This document shows positions 20,801 through 30,266 of a stretch of 56,893 nt of DNA, one piece after another (the stretch's first letter is position 1; every line of letters starts with the position of its first letter). The stretch comes from Mesostigma viride (lineage: Eukaryota > Streptophyta > Mesostigmatophyceae > Mesostigmatales > Mesostigmataceae): contig RPFO01000800.1 of the NCBI GenBank assembly GCA_009746045.1, forward strand, positions 1 to 56,893, read 5' to 3'. Made by a program: the position numbers and the translations under genes. The notes under the pieces are model-generated. The model ran no database searches and was not told the DNA's origin. It was given only the letters and a program-made list of their open reading frames with translations.

Positions 20801-21855
20801 TGGTGTATGTACATGTGAGTGCCGTTGCCCCTTGCGTGCGCGGTGTATGTACGTGTGTGTGCAGCCGTCCCTTAATTGCGTGCGCGGTGTGTGTACGTGT
20901 GTGTGCAGCCGCCCCTTGCGTGCATGGTGAGTGTACCTGTGCGTGAAGTCGCTCCTTGCGTGCATGGTGTGTGTGCGTGTGTGTGCAGCCGCCCCTTGCG
21001 TGCATGGTGTATGTACATGTGAGTGCCGTTGCCCCAAGCGTGCATTGTGTGTGTAAGTGTGTGTGCAGCCGGCCCTTGCGTGCATGGTGTGTGTACATGT
21101 GAGTGCAGCCGGCCCTTGCGTGCATGGTGTGTGTACGTGTGTGTGCAGTTGCCCCTTGCGTGCGCGGTGTATGTACGTGTGTGTGCAGCCGGCCCTTGCG
21201 TGCGCGGTGTGTGTACATGTGAGTGCAGCCGCCCCAAGCGTGTGTACATGTGTGTGCAGTTGCCCCTTGCGTGCGCAGTGGATGTACGTGTGTGTGCATG
21301 CCGGCAATGGTGTGCATGGTGTGTGTACGTGTGTGTGCAGCCGCCCCTTGCGTGCGCGGTGTGTGTACAGTACGTGTGTGTGCACTCGCCCCTTGCGTGC
21401 GCGGTGTATGTACGTGTGTGCAGCCGCCCCTTGCGTGCGCGGTGTATGCCAGTGTGTGTGCATGCCGGCCCTTGCGTGCAAGGTGTGTGTAAGTGTGTGT
21501 GCAGCCCCTTGCGTGCATGGTGTATGTACGTGTGTGTGCAGCTGCCCCTTGCGTGCGCGGTGTGTGTACGTGTGTGTGCAGCCGCCCCTTGCGTGCGCGG
21601 TGTATGTACGTGTGTGTGCAGCCGGCCCTTGCGTGCATGGTGTGTGTACGTGTATGTGCAGCCGGCCCTTGCGTGCGCGGTGGATGTACATGTGTGTGCA
21701 GTCGCCCCTTGCGTGCGCGGTGTAGGTATACGTATGTGTGCAGCCGCCCCTTGCGTGCGCGGTGTAGGTACGTGTGTGTGCAGCCGCCCCAAGCGTGCGC
21801 GGTGTATGTACGTGTGTGTGCAGCCGGCCCTTGCGTGCATGGTGTGTGTACGTGT
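17886..21855. repeat. 40-bp satellite, block 3
   Basis: Bases 17,891 to about 20,280 are collinear, unit by unit, with 5,213-6,812 joined to 8,823-9,614 (constant offset 12,678, then 10,668), with few substitutions. The join at about 19,490 lacks the 2.0-kb element present at 6,813-8,822. The right part (about 20,280-21,855) resembles 39,300-40,700 and includes variants with GTAGGTACGTATGTG. Confidence 0.95.
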
Positions 21856-22061
21856 AGTTACGTTAAATAGTGACGGAACCTTTTGCCCACTGAGGCAAAT
21901 CGGTCCGTAACACTATTTTGCCCGGAATAACCACTTCCGAGCACCCAAGTTAACTCGGCCGAATTAACTTGGGTGCTCGGAAGTAGTTATTCCGGGCAAA
22001 ATAGTGTTACGGACCGATTTGCCTCAGTGGGCAAAAGGTTCCGTCACTATTTAACGTAACT
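21856..22061. repeat. 206-bp palindrome with AGTTACG...CGTAACT ends
   Basis: Two arms of 103 nt meet without a spacer (TTAACTCGG|CCGAATTAA). They are perfect complements except for two single-base differences. It is closely related to the palindromes at 52.7-53.6 kb (about 90% identical by eye). The ends share AGTTA...TAACT with the LTRs here. Confidence 0.9.
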
Positions 22062-22199
22062 AAAACCTGGCCTCGTGGAGGGGGGACGAAGAGCCCGAGA
22101 CATCCGCCTAGGCTGCTGAGCACGCACCACTAAATGCGCCGGAGCTGCCTCAGTGAGGATTCGAACCCCTGACCTCCAAGGTGCACAGGTTTTAGTTTG
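22062..22199 (-). mobile_element. S module of the foldback element (truncated copy)
   Basis: A stretch bounded by AAAACCTG and CAGGTTTT, homologous to the two 124-bp modules at 52,925 and 53,255. On the minus strand it contains GGTTCGAATCC (22,157-22,167), a perfect polymerase III B-box, suggesting tRNA-derived sequence. After CAGGTTTTAGTT, where a second palindrome should begin, the sequence changes to a fragment of the 2.0-kb element, so the right half has been lost. Confidence 0.6.
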
Positions 22200-23055
22200 A
22201 TTGTGTTGTGGACCGTGGGCAGTCCTGTGGACCGGGGACGGCGCGGCGCCACTGGCCTGTTGGTCAGTGGGCTGGCGTCCGTCACCCCACCTACGACTAG
22301 GTAGACGGTGGATACTTAGGGTTGTGGCGGGGCAACAACCACTCCTCTTTGCAGCTGTGTCGACGGCCCACTGACGGCGTGTGTGCACTGCTATGGCGGT
22401 GCCGAATGTAAATCACAGCTACCGGCCTCCGAATTATTATTCGGGGGCCTGTTTTATTTAAGGTTATTACGGCTGCGCGACGGGGGTCGGCAGCACCCCA
22501 AGAACTTGCCGTTCGAAGTGCAGGCGGTAGCTGCCAGTGCCAGATTGTCTTATTTTCTGCTGCGTTGTACTCGCCACCCCGGGCTCGCGGGAGGGGTCTG
22601 GATAGACGCGGGAGTGACTCTTGATCGGACAACTAAAGCGGGGCAGTCGTGGTGCTAGGGTGGCAACAGCTACAGGCGGAGGGGGAATACGCCGCAGGCA
22701 AGTTCGTTGCGTATCGTATGTGCTGGGCCTGGCTAATGAATATCGTCAAGAATAGTGCATGAGCGCGCTATACGAGCATGGGAAGAAGGGGGAATCGAGC
22801 CCCCAGGCCAGCATAGGAGCGGGGTGGCTGCAGCCCCAGCGCCAGGGGGGGCAGCACCCTAAACAGCCTAACATTTCCTCGTGCCAAGTGAGGCGACAGC
22901 GGCCGGCGGCCAGCGCGGAATGGCGGGGTCGTTGCCGCGTAATTTAAGCGGGGACGAGTTGTTGGGACTGACGGTGCACAGCGGGGAAGGGGAAGGATGT
23001 TAGGGCGGGGCGATAGCGGATCCCAGACGCAGCTGCGTCATTGGGGTGCCGGGGG

Positions 23056-23672
23056 AGTTAACGTAAAGGATTTACGTTAGATGGATAGAGATTGTTACGC
23101 TCTTTCCAACGGCACCTTGAACGCCTCATTTGGTTAAGGAACGTAAAAGTTATAACGTTTCCTAGGCTGTGCCGACAGTACCCGGCGCGCCACTGTGGGC
23201 GCGTACGGACACAGGATGTACAAGTGTCACTTTGATAGTCCGCAGGACGTTGACAGGACTTGTACAGGACTTGATGGTCAATTGATAGGTAGGCGCACTG
23301 TAGCGCGCCAGGACCTATGAGACAATTGATGCTGACTAGTGTACGGATAGGTCCACAGGACTAGCCGTATGGACAATTGATAGATCTGCGCGCCAAAGGC
23401 GTGCCAGAGTCTGTGTAATCAATTGATTGACAGTTCAGCTGTGACAGTGCAGCTGAATACTTGGACGCGTCCCTAGTAAGCTATATGAGTGACTTGGTCA
23501 CACCGGGACGCTAGTTCTTGCGTGCACGTTCTCTTGGCACTGCGACCCTGTCGTCTGTGCTGCGTGCAGTCTTGGAAGTGACGTGACTTACGTCTGTGTT
23601 TCCTGATTATTAATAAAGGCAACTTCCTGCAAGAACCATGGCGGAATTCGTGGCATTCTTACCCTCACAACT
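23056..23672 (+). repeat. Copia-2 5' LTR (617 bp)
   Basis: Starts AGTTAACGTAAAGG and ends CCCTCACAACT; the next bases CGTATTACACGC are internal. It contains an AATAAA at 23,612-23,617. No TGG-type primer-binding site complementary to a tRNA 3' end follows it. Confidence 0.95.
23612..23617 (+). promoter_or_regulatory. Polyadenylation signal in copia-2 LTR
   Basis: AATAAA lies about 55 bp before the LTR end (ATTAATAAAGGC). It is also present in the 3' LTR, where it would direct 3' end formation of the element RNA. Confidence 0.55.
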
Positions 23673-23696
23673 CGTATTACACGCTCTGTCAAAAAG

Positions 23697-24179
23697 ATGC
23701 CAAATTCGGAAGAATTTCGGATTCCGGACGATGAGGAAATAGCCGCTCCGCCGGCTGGTTCTTCGTCAAGACCGACGGTGCCGTCGTGGCAGCAATTGCT
23801 CGACGAAGTAACGGTCTCGCTCGACGAGCTTCATCGTCAGCAGCGTGCAGCTCACGCATTGCTCGGGGATAACCCCGAGGACCCCGATTTGCCAGCACTG
23901 GTGCCGGCAATCCGCAACCTGTTGGACCAGATTCGAAACATTTTATCGACATTTACGGTCCAGGTGCGGGGAGGTTTGCGGTCGGTGACCGAAGTCACGA
24001 CTGCCATTGAGGAGTTGGACAACGTCCTCTCTTCACTCACCGGTTACCAGAGAAACCTGCAAAACTGGGCATCGCTACGCACGGGGGGCGCGCCGGCGGT
24101 GTCACAAATTTGTTTCAGGATCTCGCGCTGTTATCGCTGCTCACTCGCGGCGTACGCAGTCGCGAGCGCCAGGTTTTAA
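23697..24179 (+). CDS. Copia-2 leader ORF (ORF0), coiled-coil protein
   Basis: A 160-codon ORF just after the 5' LTR and before gag. It begins MPNSEEFRIPDDEE, has a Pro/Ser-rich stretch, then two helical charged segments (WQQLLDEVTVSLDELHRQQ; VTEVTTAIEELDNVLSSLT) likely to form a coiled coil. The last third loses sense after GGAPAVSQ; an overlapping frame (24,110-24,406) continues with hydrophobic helices and ends in acidic residues, so a frameshift near 24,090 is likely. A broken relative is in copia-1. Standard Ty1/copia elements have no such ORF before gag. Function is unknown. Confidence 0.5.
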   Translation: MPNSEEFRIPDDEEIAAPPAGSSSRPTVPSWQQLLDEVTVSLDELHRQQRAAHALLGDNPEDPDLPALVPAIRNLLDQIRNILSTFTVQVRGGLRSVTEVTTAIEELDNVLSSLTGYQRNLQNWASLRTGGAPAVSQICFRISRCYRCSLAAYAVASARF

Positions 24180-24406
24180 TTAACCTGGTGGCATTTCTCG
24201 CCTCTGTGCGAGAGTGGATTCCCGCGGGGTGGGAATTATTGACGATCTTTACACATCCTCTGCGCCTCGTCGCGCGTCGGCGCGTCGCAACTTACGCGGC
24301 GGGGAGCACGCCGGTTTTAATTCATACCGGTGCAGGTCCGGAGCTGGATATGGAGGATCGTGAGTTCGTATACACGTACTGCGACTTCAGGGGCCTTGAC
24401 TACTAG
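24110..24406 (+). CDS. Likely C-terminal half of copia-2 ORF0 in a second frame
   Basis: Open to a TAG after GLDY. It contains NLFQDLALLSLLTRGVRSRE, LINLVAFLASVREWIPAGW and an acidic end (GPELDMEDREF). It overlaps the first ORF0 frame by 70 bp and is probably joined to it in an undamaged element. No domain is recognised. Confidence 0.35.
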   Translation: MFQDLALLSLLTRGVRSRERQVLINLVAFLASVREWIPAGWELLTIFTHPLRLVARRRVATYAAGSTPVLIHTGAGPELDMEDREFVYTYCDFRGLDY

Positions 24407-24576
24407 TCGGCCTAATTTTCTTCTGCAGTACTCGTCGACATTTTTTTTGTCGAATTTTCAGCGGCAATTCGCGGGGCGGCAGCGACACCGGCGCAGGCGG
24501 CAGTGGCGACACAAAAATTTTGTACATATTTTCTGCTGCTTTGTTAAGGTGTTCTTTGAATAGCTGGTAGTGCAGG

Positions 24577-25059
24577 ATGGCTGAGGGACGCCGTAGCAAG
24601 GGTCCAGCCAGTGGGAATAATAATGGGGGTGCTGGTAGTGGAACCGCTCACGTAGATGACGTGGGGCTTACCGGAGAGATTACCAACCTTCCTCACAATA
24701 ATAATAATGCACAAGCTATTCATGGCTTTGATCTTACCACACAGGGTCTTTTAATTGTCAATCAGTTGCAGCCTGTAACCTCAGACTCCAAGCCTAAGCA
24801 GGCTGAAGAGTTTGTGGAGGGATTGGAAGGGTTCCCTAGCTTGTACGGTGGTACAAATTACTATCAAATCTGGATAGGCAGTAGCACTTTTGGCAAGTGT
24901 ACTGACCAGATTAAGGACCTAACCAGGGAGTGCAAAAAGGCCAATAAGGCCTGGGCACTGTACGTGGCTGAGCTGAAGGAGCTGCTGGAGGACCAACGAA
25001 GAAGGTCGGCATCCATTGGCAGGACAAGTATCAAGGGTGGGAGGTCAAGGGGGACCTGA
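24577..25059 (+). CDS. Copia-2 Gag, N-terminal capsid part
   Basis: ATG at 24,577. A Gly/Asn-rich start is followed by a capsid-like region (GLLIVNQLQPVTSD, AEEFVEGLEGF, ALYVAELKELLEDQ). After LLEDQ the frame turns into Arg/Ser-rich nonsense and stops at 25,059. The -1 frame continues sensibly (KKVGIHWQDKYQGWEV), matching the position of KPIKGQLVVHAFEDF in copia-1 Gag. One base has probably been lost or gained near 24,995, or the base call is wrong; the LTRs suggest a recent element. Confidence 0.7.
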   Translation: MAEGRRSKGPASGNNNGGAGSGTAHVDDVGLTGEITNLPHNNNNAQAIHGFDLTTQGLLIVNQLQPVTSDSKPKQAEEFVEGLEGFPSLYGGTNYYQIWIGSSTFGKCTDQIKDLTRECKKANKAWALYVAELKELLEDQRRRSASIGRTSIKGGRSRGT

Positions 25060-25060
25060 T

Positions 25061-25691
25061 CCAGAACTTTCTCAACTATTGTAAGATGGTTGAGGAGGGC
25101 AGGGCTCACGGCTTTAATGTCGCTGATAACATAGCCCTAACCAACTGGCTCAAGGTTTCTGGGCTGGATAAGGCGACACGTGGCTCCTTAAAAGTCATGT
25201 GTGCCCCACACTCTACCCTGAAGGCCTACAAGGTCATCATTAAACAAGCTCTCGAGGCAGAGGAGCTGTTTGAGGGTGGAGTGCCAGCAGTGAAGGCTAC
25301 CCAGGCAGGCGGGCGTACCCAGGGTGGCTCCAAGACGTCTGAGGCTGACCGAAGCCAAGGAGGGCGTAGGGGCAACCATCACAAGCGCAAGGGAGATCAT
25401 TCACCTGATTCTGACAGGAGGTCACACTCCAAGTCGGTGTTCAGGCGGGTGGGTGGTCAGCCCAAGCAGGGCAACGCGTCTGACAATGGGGGCAGTGGCC
25501 AGGGCAAGTCCAAGATACAATGCTACCTGTGCAAGGGGTGGGGGCACATCAAGAAGGAGTGTCCCAGCTTCAAGAAGTCCCAGGGCCAGGGCAGCAACAA
25601 GAATAACAACAACAACAAGAAGAACAACAACAAGTCCCAGGCAGGCCAGCCTTCAAAGGGCAGTCAGCAAGAAGACAACAAGGAGCAGTGA
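25061..25691 (+). CDS. Copia-2 Gag, C-terminal capsid and zinc knuckle
   Basis: This frame is open from before 25,000. It carries the second capsid half (NFLNYCKMVEEGRAHGFNVA, ALTNWLKVSGLDK), a basic linker and the zinc knuckle CYLCKGWGHIKKEC (C-X2-C-X4-H-X4-C, bases 25,521-25,562), then an Asn/Lys/Gln-rich tail. It stops at TGA 25,689-25,691. The first ATG in frame is at 25,086, but translation should enter from the upstream gag frame. The same frame continues open into pol. Confidence 0.75.
25689..25691 (+). promoter_or_regulatory. In-frame TGA between Gag and Pol (putative readthrough stop), copia-2
   Basis: CAG TGA CTG: the only stop between the nucleocapsid frame and pol; 47 open codons follow before the first ATG of pol at 25,833. 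A CTN codon after TGA is a context known to favour readthrough in plant and animal RNA systems. Copia-1 also has one TGA here. Confidence 0.55.
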
Positions 25692-28600
25692 CTGTCTGAG
25701 GCAACCCCTACACACCTTAATTCACCCAAGGGGGAGGCCAGGTGCTCCAATGCAGATTTTATATCTGGGCAACAAGAGGGTGATCTCCAGGTTCAGTGTG
25801 GCCCCAGGTCACCTGGAGAGGTACAGGTTCCTATGAAGACGTCCTTGACAGCTGATGCAGCTGTAAGTATGTCTGACCCTATGCATCCTCGTGCTGGGCA
25901 CGAGGGTGGACCTCTCATTTTGAGAGAAACCAATGTACAACCACAGAGGGGTGTGAAGGCCTCTGGTGGTATGCATGTGGTCCCTGCTGGCGGTCCAGGT
26001 GTTGGGCATGAGCAGGGTGACTCAGGCTCTGAGTCAGAACAGGATGGAAGTCAGCATGGTGATGCTGGACAACCTGACAGCACAGTCCTGACTGTGCCAG
26101 GGACTGCTTCCTCTGTGTACCAGGAGTTGGGTGCCCGAATCCACAACATGTTTGGGCATGCCACTTCTCTGTCAAACAACTTTGCCTTCCGTATGGGCAG
26201 GGCACCCCTTCTTAAGGCGTGTCAGCAAGCTGCCTCACGGTGTAAGTGCCAGTTGTCCTCCAACAAGCCCAGGAAATCACATGCCAAAGCTCTACCTCAG
26301 AGCATTGGTGATCTGCAGTGTGATATCCAACACATCAGGGGCATGCAACTGTTGGTGTGCGTGGACAGGTACACGAAATACAAGGTGCTGGAGCATTTAC
26401 CTTCTATGAAGAACAGGTACTTGCTGGCTGCCCTGCAGAATGTAAGAGCCAAGTTTCCTACCACAAGGATCCAGGTGGACATGCAGTTTCAGCATCTCAA
26501 GGGTGATCCTACCCTTCCTGAGTTGCTGGTTACACCTAGGGAGGCTCATGGGCAGCAGGGTGCTATCGAGAGGGCAATCCAGGAGGTCAAGAAATTGATC
26601 ATCTCTGAAGACTGGGTACCCTTGTCTGCACCTGCACTTGTCAGGAGTGCATGGCTGAGGAACGTGGAGCAGCAGCTGAACAGCAGGGTTAACTTCTACT
26701 ATGATGGAGTTGCTGTCAGCCCAATGGGTCTATATCATGGCCTGTGCCCACCACATGTGCTGGAGGGCTGGAAACATGCTGCACATGTCACCTTTGCCAA
26801 GCTGAGGGAGAAGGACCGGGGTTGGAAGATGCTGGAGCCACAAGTGGGTCAGAAGGTCCTAGCTTGGAAGGAACCTAGCCTTTATGGCAAACGTGGTAGC
26901 TGGAGTCCTGGGGTGGTTACCCAGGTTGATGAAGCTAGCCACGCATGCTTGGTCAGCATGGAGGACGAACCAAAGCATGTACACCGGCTGAGTTGGTCAT
27001 ATGTCAAGCCTAACCTGATGAATGAGGGCAGTCAGGCACAAGGCTCACAGGATCTGCAGGATTTTCAGGTCCCAGGTGACATCACTGACGCAACGACCAC
27101 ATCTGTTGCAGGGGAATCTGTCAGCCCTGGCCAGGTTGCAGAGGTACTTGTTGAACAGGCTGCAAGGTCAACAGCTGGGGAGTCAACTGTCAAGCCCAAG
27201 GCACTAACCAAGCCCAGGGGGACAAGTTTGGCTGGATTGATTGGGGCTCTACAAAGGGCCAAGAAGCAGCCCAAGGTAGCCAAGCTCAGGTGGCATGGCA
27301 ATCTGGGGCTGGACACTGCCTTAGAGGTAGACACTAATTCTCAGGTCTCCATTATTGGGACCAGGGCTGCAGCAGGGTACAGCATGTCTGAACCCAGCTA
27401 TCAGTTTGTGTCTGACTTCAGTGGCGGGGTACACGTGAAGGTACTGGGTGAGGTATTCATTCCTATCCTTGGACAGGACACTGCTTTTTGTGTCTTGGAG
27501 GGCTATCAAGGACCTGCTCTTCTGGGGCAGAATTTCCTATGCCAGGATGGGGTAGTGATCACGTCCTCTCTCCTGACTAAGGAAGGGGCTGGTCAGGTCC
27601 CACTGATTAATTTCAGGACCACTCACCTATCACGTGCAGTAACCAGGACGGTTAAGCGTGTGCAAGTGTGCCAGGGGCAGGAGCCCTTGGTTGATGACCT
27701 CATACTGCCAGCTGCTAGTCATCCAAGCAGTTTGGGCATTGGTCCTCACTCACTTGCTGGACACAGCCCTATCAACTACCAAGGCCTGGTGAAGCTCATG
27801 TCCTCTCCCATTATGTGTCCCCAGGTCACACTGGGTCTGATTAAATCTGGGGAGGACTGGATCTCCAAGAAATGCGTGGAACCTGTCAATGACCTGCCTC
27901 CTGCACGACGTCTACTCAAGCTCAAGTTTGTCATCAAGATGAAGGAGGTGGACGGGGTCAAGGTACCACATGTCAGGCCAGTGCTGAATGAGTTCAAGGG
28001 TACTGGTGAGTGCACTGCTGAGGAGTTGTATACCCCTGGCATGCTGCATGATACTTGGAGGCTGCTGCTGTGTGTCTTTCTAGGCCTTCTCAACAAGGGC
28101 TTGGACTATGGCTCAGTGGTGATAGACTTCAAGAGGGCATTTCTGGAGGGTGATGCAGATGTGGCACAGGAAAAGTGGGAGGGCAAGACGCCTTTCTATG
28201 TTAGGGTGCCTGCTGTATGGAAAAGGGACATCCACACGGAGTTCCTTAAAATCCTCAAGGGCCTGGAGGGCCTGAGGTCAAGTCCAATAATCTGGAGGGA
28301 GACTCTCAACCGTTTCCTGAAGGAGCATTGCAACTTGAAGGTCTCTCCTGTAGACCCCTGTCTGTTTCTGGGGCAATGGGAAGGCCTGCCAGTGTATGCT
28401 TCGCTGCACGGGGATGACCTACATCTGATAGCTCCCACGTCGTGGCTTAAGGAGCTGATCTCCATCATTAAGTCCAAGTTTCCTCTGGGTAGGGAGCAAT
28501 GGCAGGTGGAGAATGAGCCTCTGCTGTTTGTGGGCATGGAGGCCACACTGGTGAAGAAGGGAGGGGAGTGGCGTATGCTGCTGGTGGGGGGCAATGACTA

Positions 28601-29318
28601 TCAAGAGACCCTCATTAGCAAGCTTCCTCCAACCATCACACAGGCACTGTGTCCCATGGTGAGGGGCATGGTTGCTTGGGTGGCAGGCATTTCCAGGCCA
28701 GACCTTATGGTCATAGCCAGGTTGCCTGATGACATGCTGGTGGAGCTAGGGTCTGCCAAGGTGGCTGATCAGGTCAGGGCTTCATCTGGCATTCTGTTGT
28801 CTGCAGTGGATTTATCACAACCCATTTGCATGGAGCTGTATGTGGATAGCTCAATGGACAGCAGGCAGGTCTCCAAGGTCAGGGGCAGGGCTGCAGGGCT
28901 CTTTGTGCTCAGACAGGAAGGCCTGGGGAGTTTGGTGAGCTGGTTTAGTCGCCTGCACAAACGGGTGGCTGTCAGCAGTGATGTGGCAGAATGCAGGGCT
29001 ATTTGTGAAGGCATTCACACAAGCCTTTATCTGAAGGAGTTGCTTCATCAGATGACTTCTAACACTCCTTGGCCACTTCAGGTTACCACTCTTCTAAAAA
29101 CAGACTCCATGGGGATGGTGCAGTTTGTGCACAGGCAGATGGCCAGAAGTAGGGACTTGGATTATCTCCTTCTTAAGGAGTTGTCCTCCTTGGCCAATAT
29201 TGAGCATATCCCTGGGGTTGACAATCCTGCTGATGCTTTGACCAAGCTAGTGCAGAAGGCAGCAGTGCAATACAAGGTTCTTCAGTCTCTGATGGACCCA
29301 TCTCAGCAAGCTGTCTAA
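25692..29318 (+). CDS. Copia-2 Pol: integrase - aspartic protease - RT - RNase H
   Basis: Open from the TGA to TAA at 29,316; residues counted from ATG 25,833 (1,161 residues). Integrase: H104-X4-H109 with CQQAASRCKC; D164, D216 and E246 (DD29E); C-terminal RGSWSPGVVTQVDEA and VHRLSWSYVKP. Protease: D500-T-N-S-Q-V-S, then LGEVFIPILGQDT and LLGQNFL. RT: VIDFKRAFL (D765), KGLEGLRSSPIIW, SLHGDDLHLI (D861, D862). RNase H: LYVDSSMD, SSDVAECRAICEG, KTDSMGMV, NPADALTK. Domain order, the DTN protease motif and HGDD are all shared with copia-1, so they are lineage features and not damage. With nearly identical LTRs and an open pol, this copy may have been active recently, apart from the gag frameshift. 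Confidence 0.92.
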   Translation: MSEATPTHLNSPKGEARCSNADFISGQQEGDLQVQCGPRSPGEVQVPMKTSLTADAAVSMSDPMHPRAGHEGGPLILRETNVQPQRGVKASGGMHVVPAGGPGVGHEQGDSGSESEQDGSQHGDAGQPDSTVLTVPGTASSVYQELGARIHNMFGHATSLSNNFAFRMGRAPLLKACQQAASRCKCQLSSNKPRKSHAKALPQSIGDLQCDIQHIRGMQLLVCVDRYTKYKVLEHLPSMKNRYLLAALQNVRAKFPTTRIQVDMQFQHLKGDPTLPELLVTPREAHGQQGAIERAIQEVKKLIISEDWVPLSAPALVRSAWLRNVEQQLNSRVNFYYDGVAVSPMGLYHGLCPPHVLEGWKHAAHVTFAKLREKDRGWKMLEPQVGQKVLAWKEPSLYGKRGSWSPGVVTQVDEASHACLVSMEDEPKHVHRLSWSYVKPNLMNEGSQAQGSQDLQDFQVPGDITDATTTSVAGESVSPGQVAEVLVEQAARSTAGESTVKPKALTKPRGTSLAGLIGALQRAKKQPKVAKLRWHGNLGLDTALEVDTNSQVSIIGTRAAAGYSMSEPSYQFVSDFSGGVHVKVLGEVFIPILGQDTAFCVLEGYQGPALLGQNFLCQDGVVITSSLLTKEGAGQVPLINFRTTHLSRAVTRTVKRVQVCQGQEPLVDDLILPAASHPSSLGIGPHSLAGHSPINYQGLVKLMSSPIMCPQVTLGLIKSGEDWISKKCVEPVNDLPPARRLLKLKFVIKMKEVDGVKVPHVRPVLNEFKGTGECTAEELYTPGMLHDTWRLLLCVFLGLLNKGLDYGSVVIDFKRAFLEGDADVAQEKWEGKTPFYVRVPAVWKRDIHTEFLKILKGLEGLRSSPIIWRETLNRFLKEHCNLKVSPVDPCLFLGQWEGLPVYASLHGDDLHLIAPTSWLKELISIIKSKFPLGREQWQVENEPLLFVGMEATLVKKGGEWRMLLVGGNDYQETLISKLPPTITQALCPMVRGMVAWVAGISRPDLMVIARLPDDMLVELGSAKVADQVRASSGILLSAVDLSQPICMELYVDSSMDSRQVSKVRGRAAGLFVLRQEGLGSLVSWFSRLHKRVAVSSDVAECRAICEGIHTSLYLKELLHQMTSNTPWPLQVTTLLKTDSMGMVQFVHRQMARSRDLDYLLLKELSSLANIEHIPGVDNPADALTKLVQKAAVQYKVLQSLMDPSQQAV

Positions 29319-29596
29319 GCTGGTGCATGGTTATAGGGCATTGGAGAGCAGATTGTGTGGTAGTGTCAGCATTGTGACTGGCATAATACCTGTATTTTAG
29401 TCTGTACTAAGGCTCATGGACCATGGTACACTCACTCTGATTTTAATCAGGATACAGCCAGGTTTTGGCTGGGGTTCATGCTGTTGACTACACAAGGTTG
29501 ACAGGTCCATTACAGACCATGTATTCTATTTTAAAAGAAATGTATATTTGTACATACTCTCACAATGGTCTGGGAACCTTTATTCTGGGGTTTATA

Positions 29597-29618
29597 GGGC
29601 GGGGTTCGATTCCCTGGT
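29597..29618 (+). promoter_or_regulatory. Conserved tRNA T-arm/B-box-like 22-mer in copia-2 3' region
   Basis: Identical over 22 bp to 16,477-16,498 in copia-1 and about 280 bp after pol. It contains GGTTCGATTCC. Its conservation between elements whose other non-coding sequence has diverged suggests selection. Confidence 0.5.
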
Positions 29619-30247
29619 ATTATGTTTCTACAAGCTGGCCTGTTCAGGTGTTTGCCTGTTCAGACTTCCCTAGTTCCCCAGGGCAGGATTTAATTGTTGC
29701 CTATGTGTTTCATTTTGTCATTTGTTTGCTGTGGCAGTTTACCATCTGGCAAGTAGACGGGCGCCGTAAGACGGGCGCCAATAGACCCCTGTTGAGAGAA
29801 TGACAGGCAAACTATTGTAATACGCCTTACTTTGTCAAGTGGTATTTTAATTGTCATGGATTTATTGTACTTATATTGAATATGTACTGGGTTTTATGGG
29901 ATTAGTATCTGGGATTAATGTAACTCACCGCCAGAAGGTCATTGTACTGGAGGCTCTACCGAGGTGATGGGATTAATTCCTGGAGAAGACCTCATAGAAT
30001 TAACCTGTATGTATTTAATTTTGTGTGCTTCTAATATCTGGTGGTACTCTGTAATGCCACTTCCATAGGTTTTCTCCATTTCTCATGAAATGGTTTTCCC
30101 TGTGGCAGATCTGTTTCTTTTCCAGTTCCTTAAAAGAAAGGGCTGGGGGAATGGCATTGGCCATTAAAGACATCTGTTCAAGCTTCAAGCTGGAGTGAAG
30201 GACATTTCAAGCTACTTCAAGGGTCCCTGGCAGGGGATGTGACCCCT

Positions 30248-30262
30248 AAAGAAAAGAAGGGA
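30248..30262 (+). other. Copia-2 polypurine tract
   Basis: AAAGAAAAGAAGGGA, then TTGG, immediately precedes the 3' LTR. It is very similar to the tract of copia-1. Confidence 0.75.
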
Positions 30263-30266
30263 TTGG

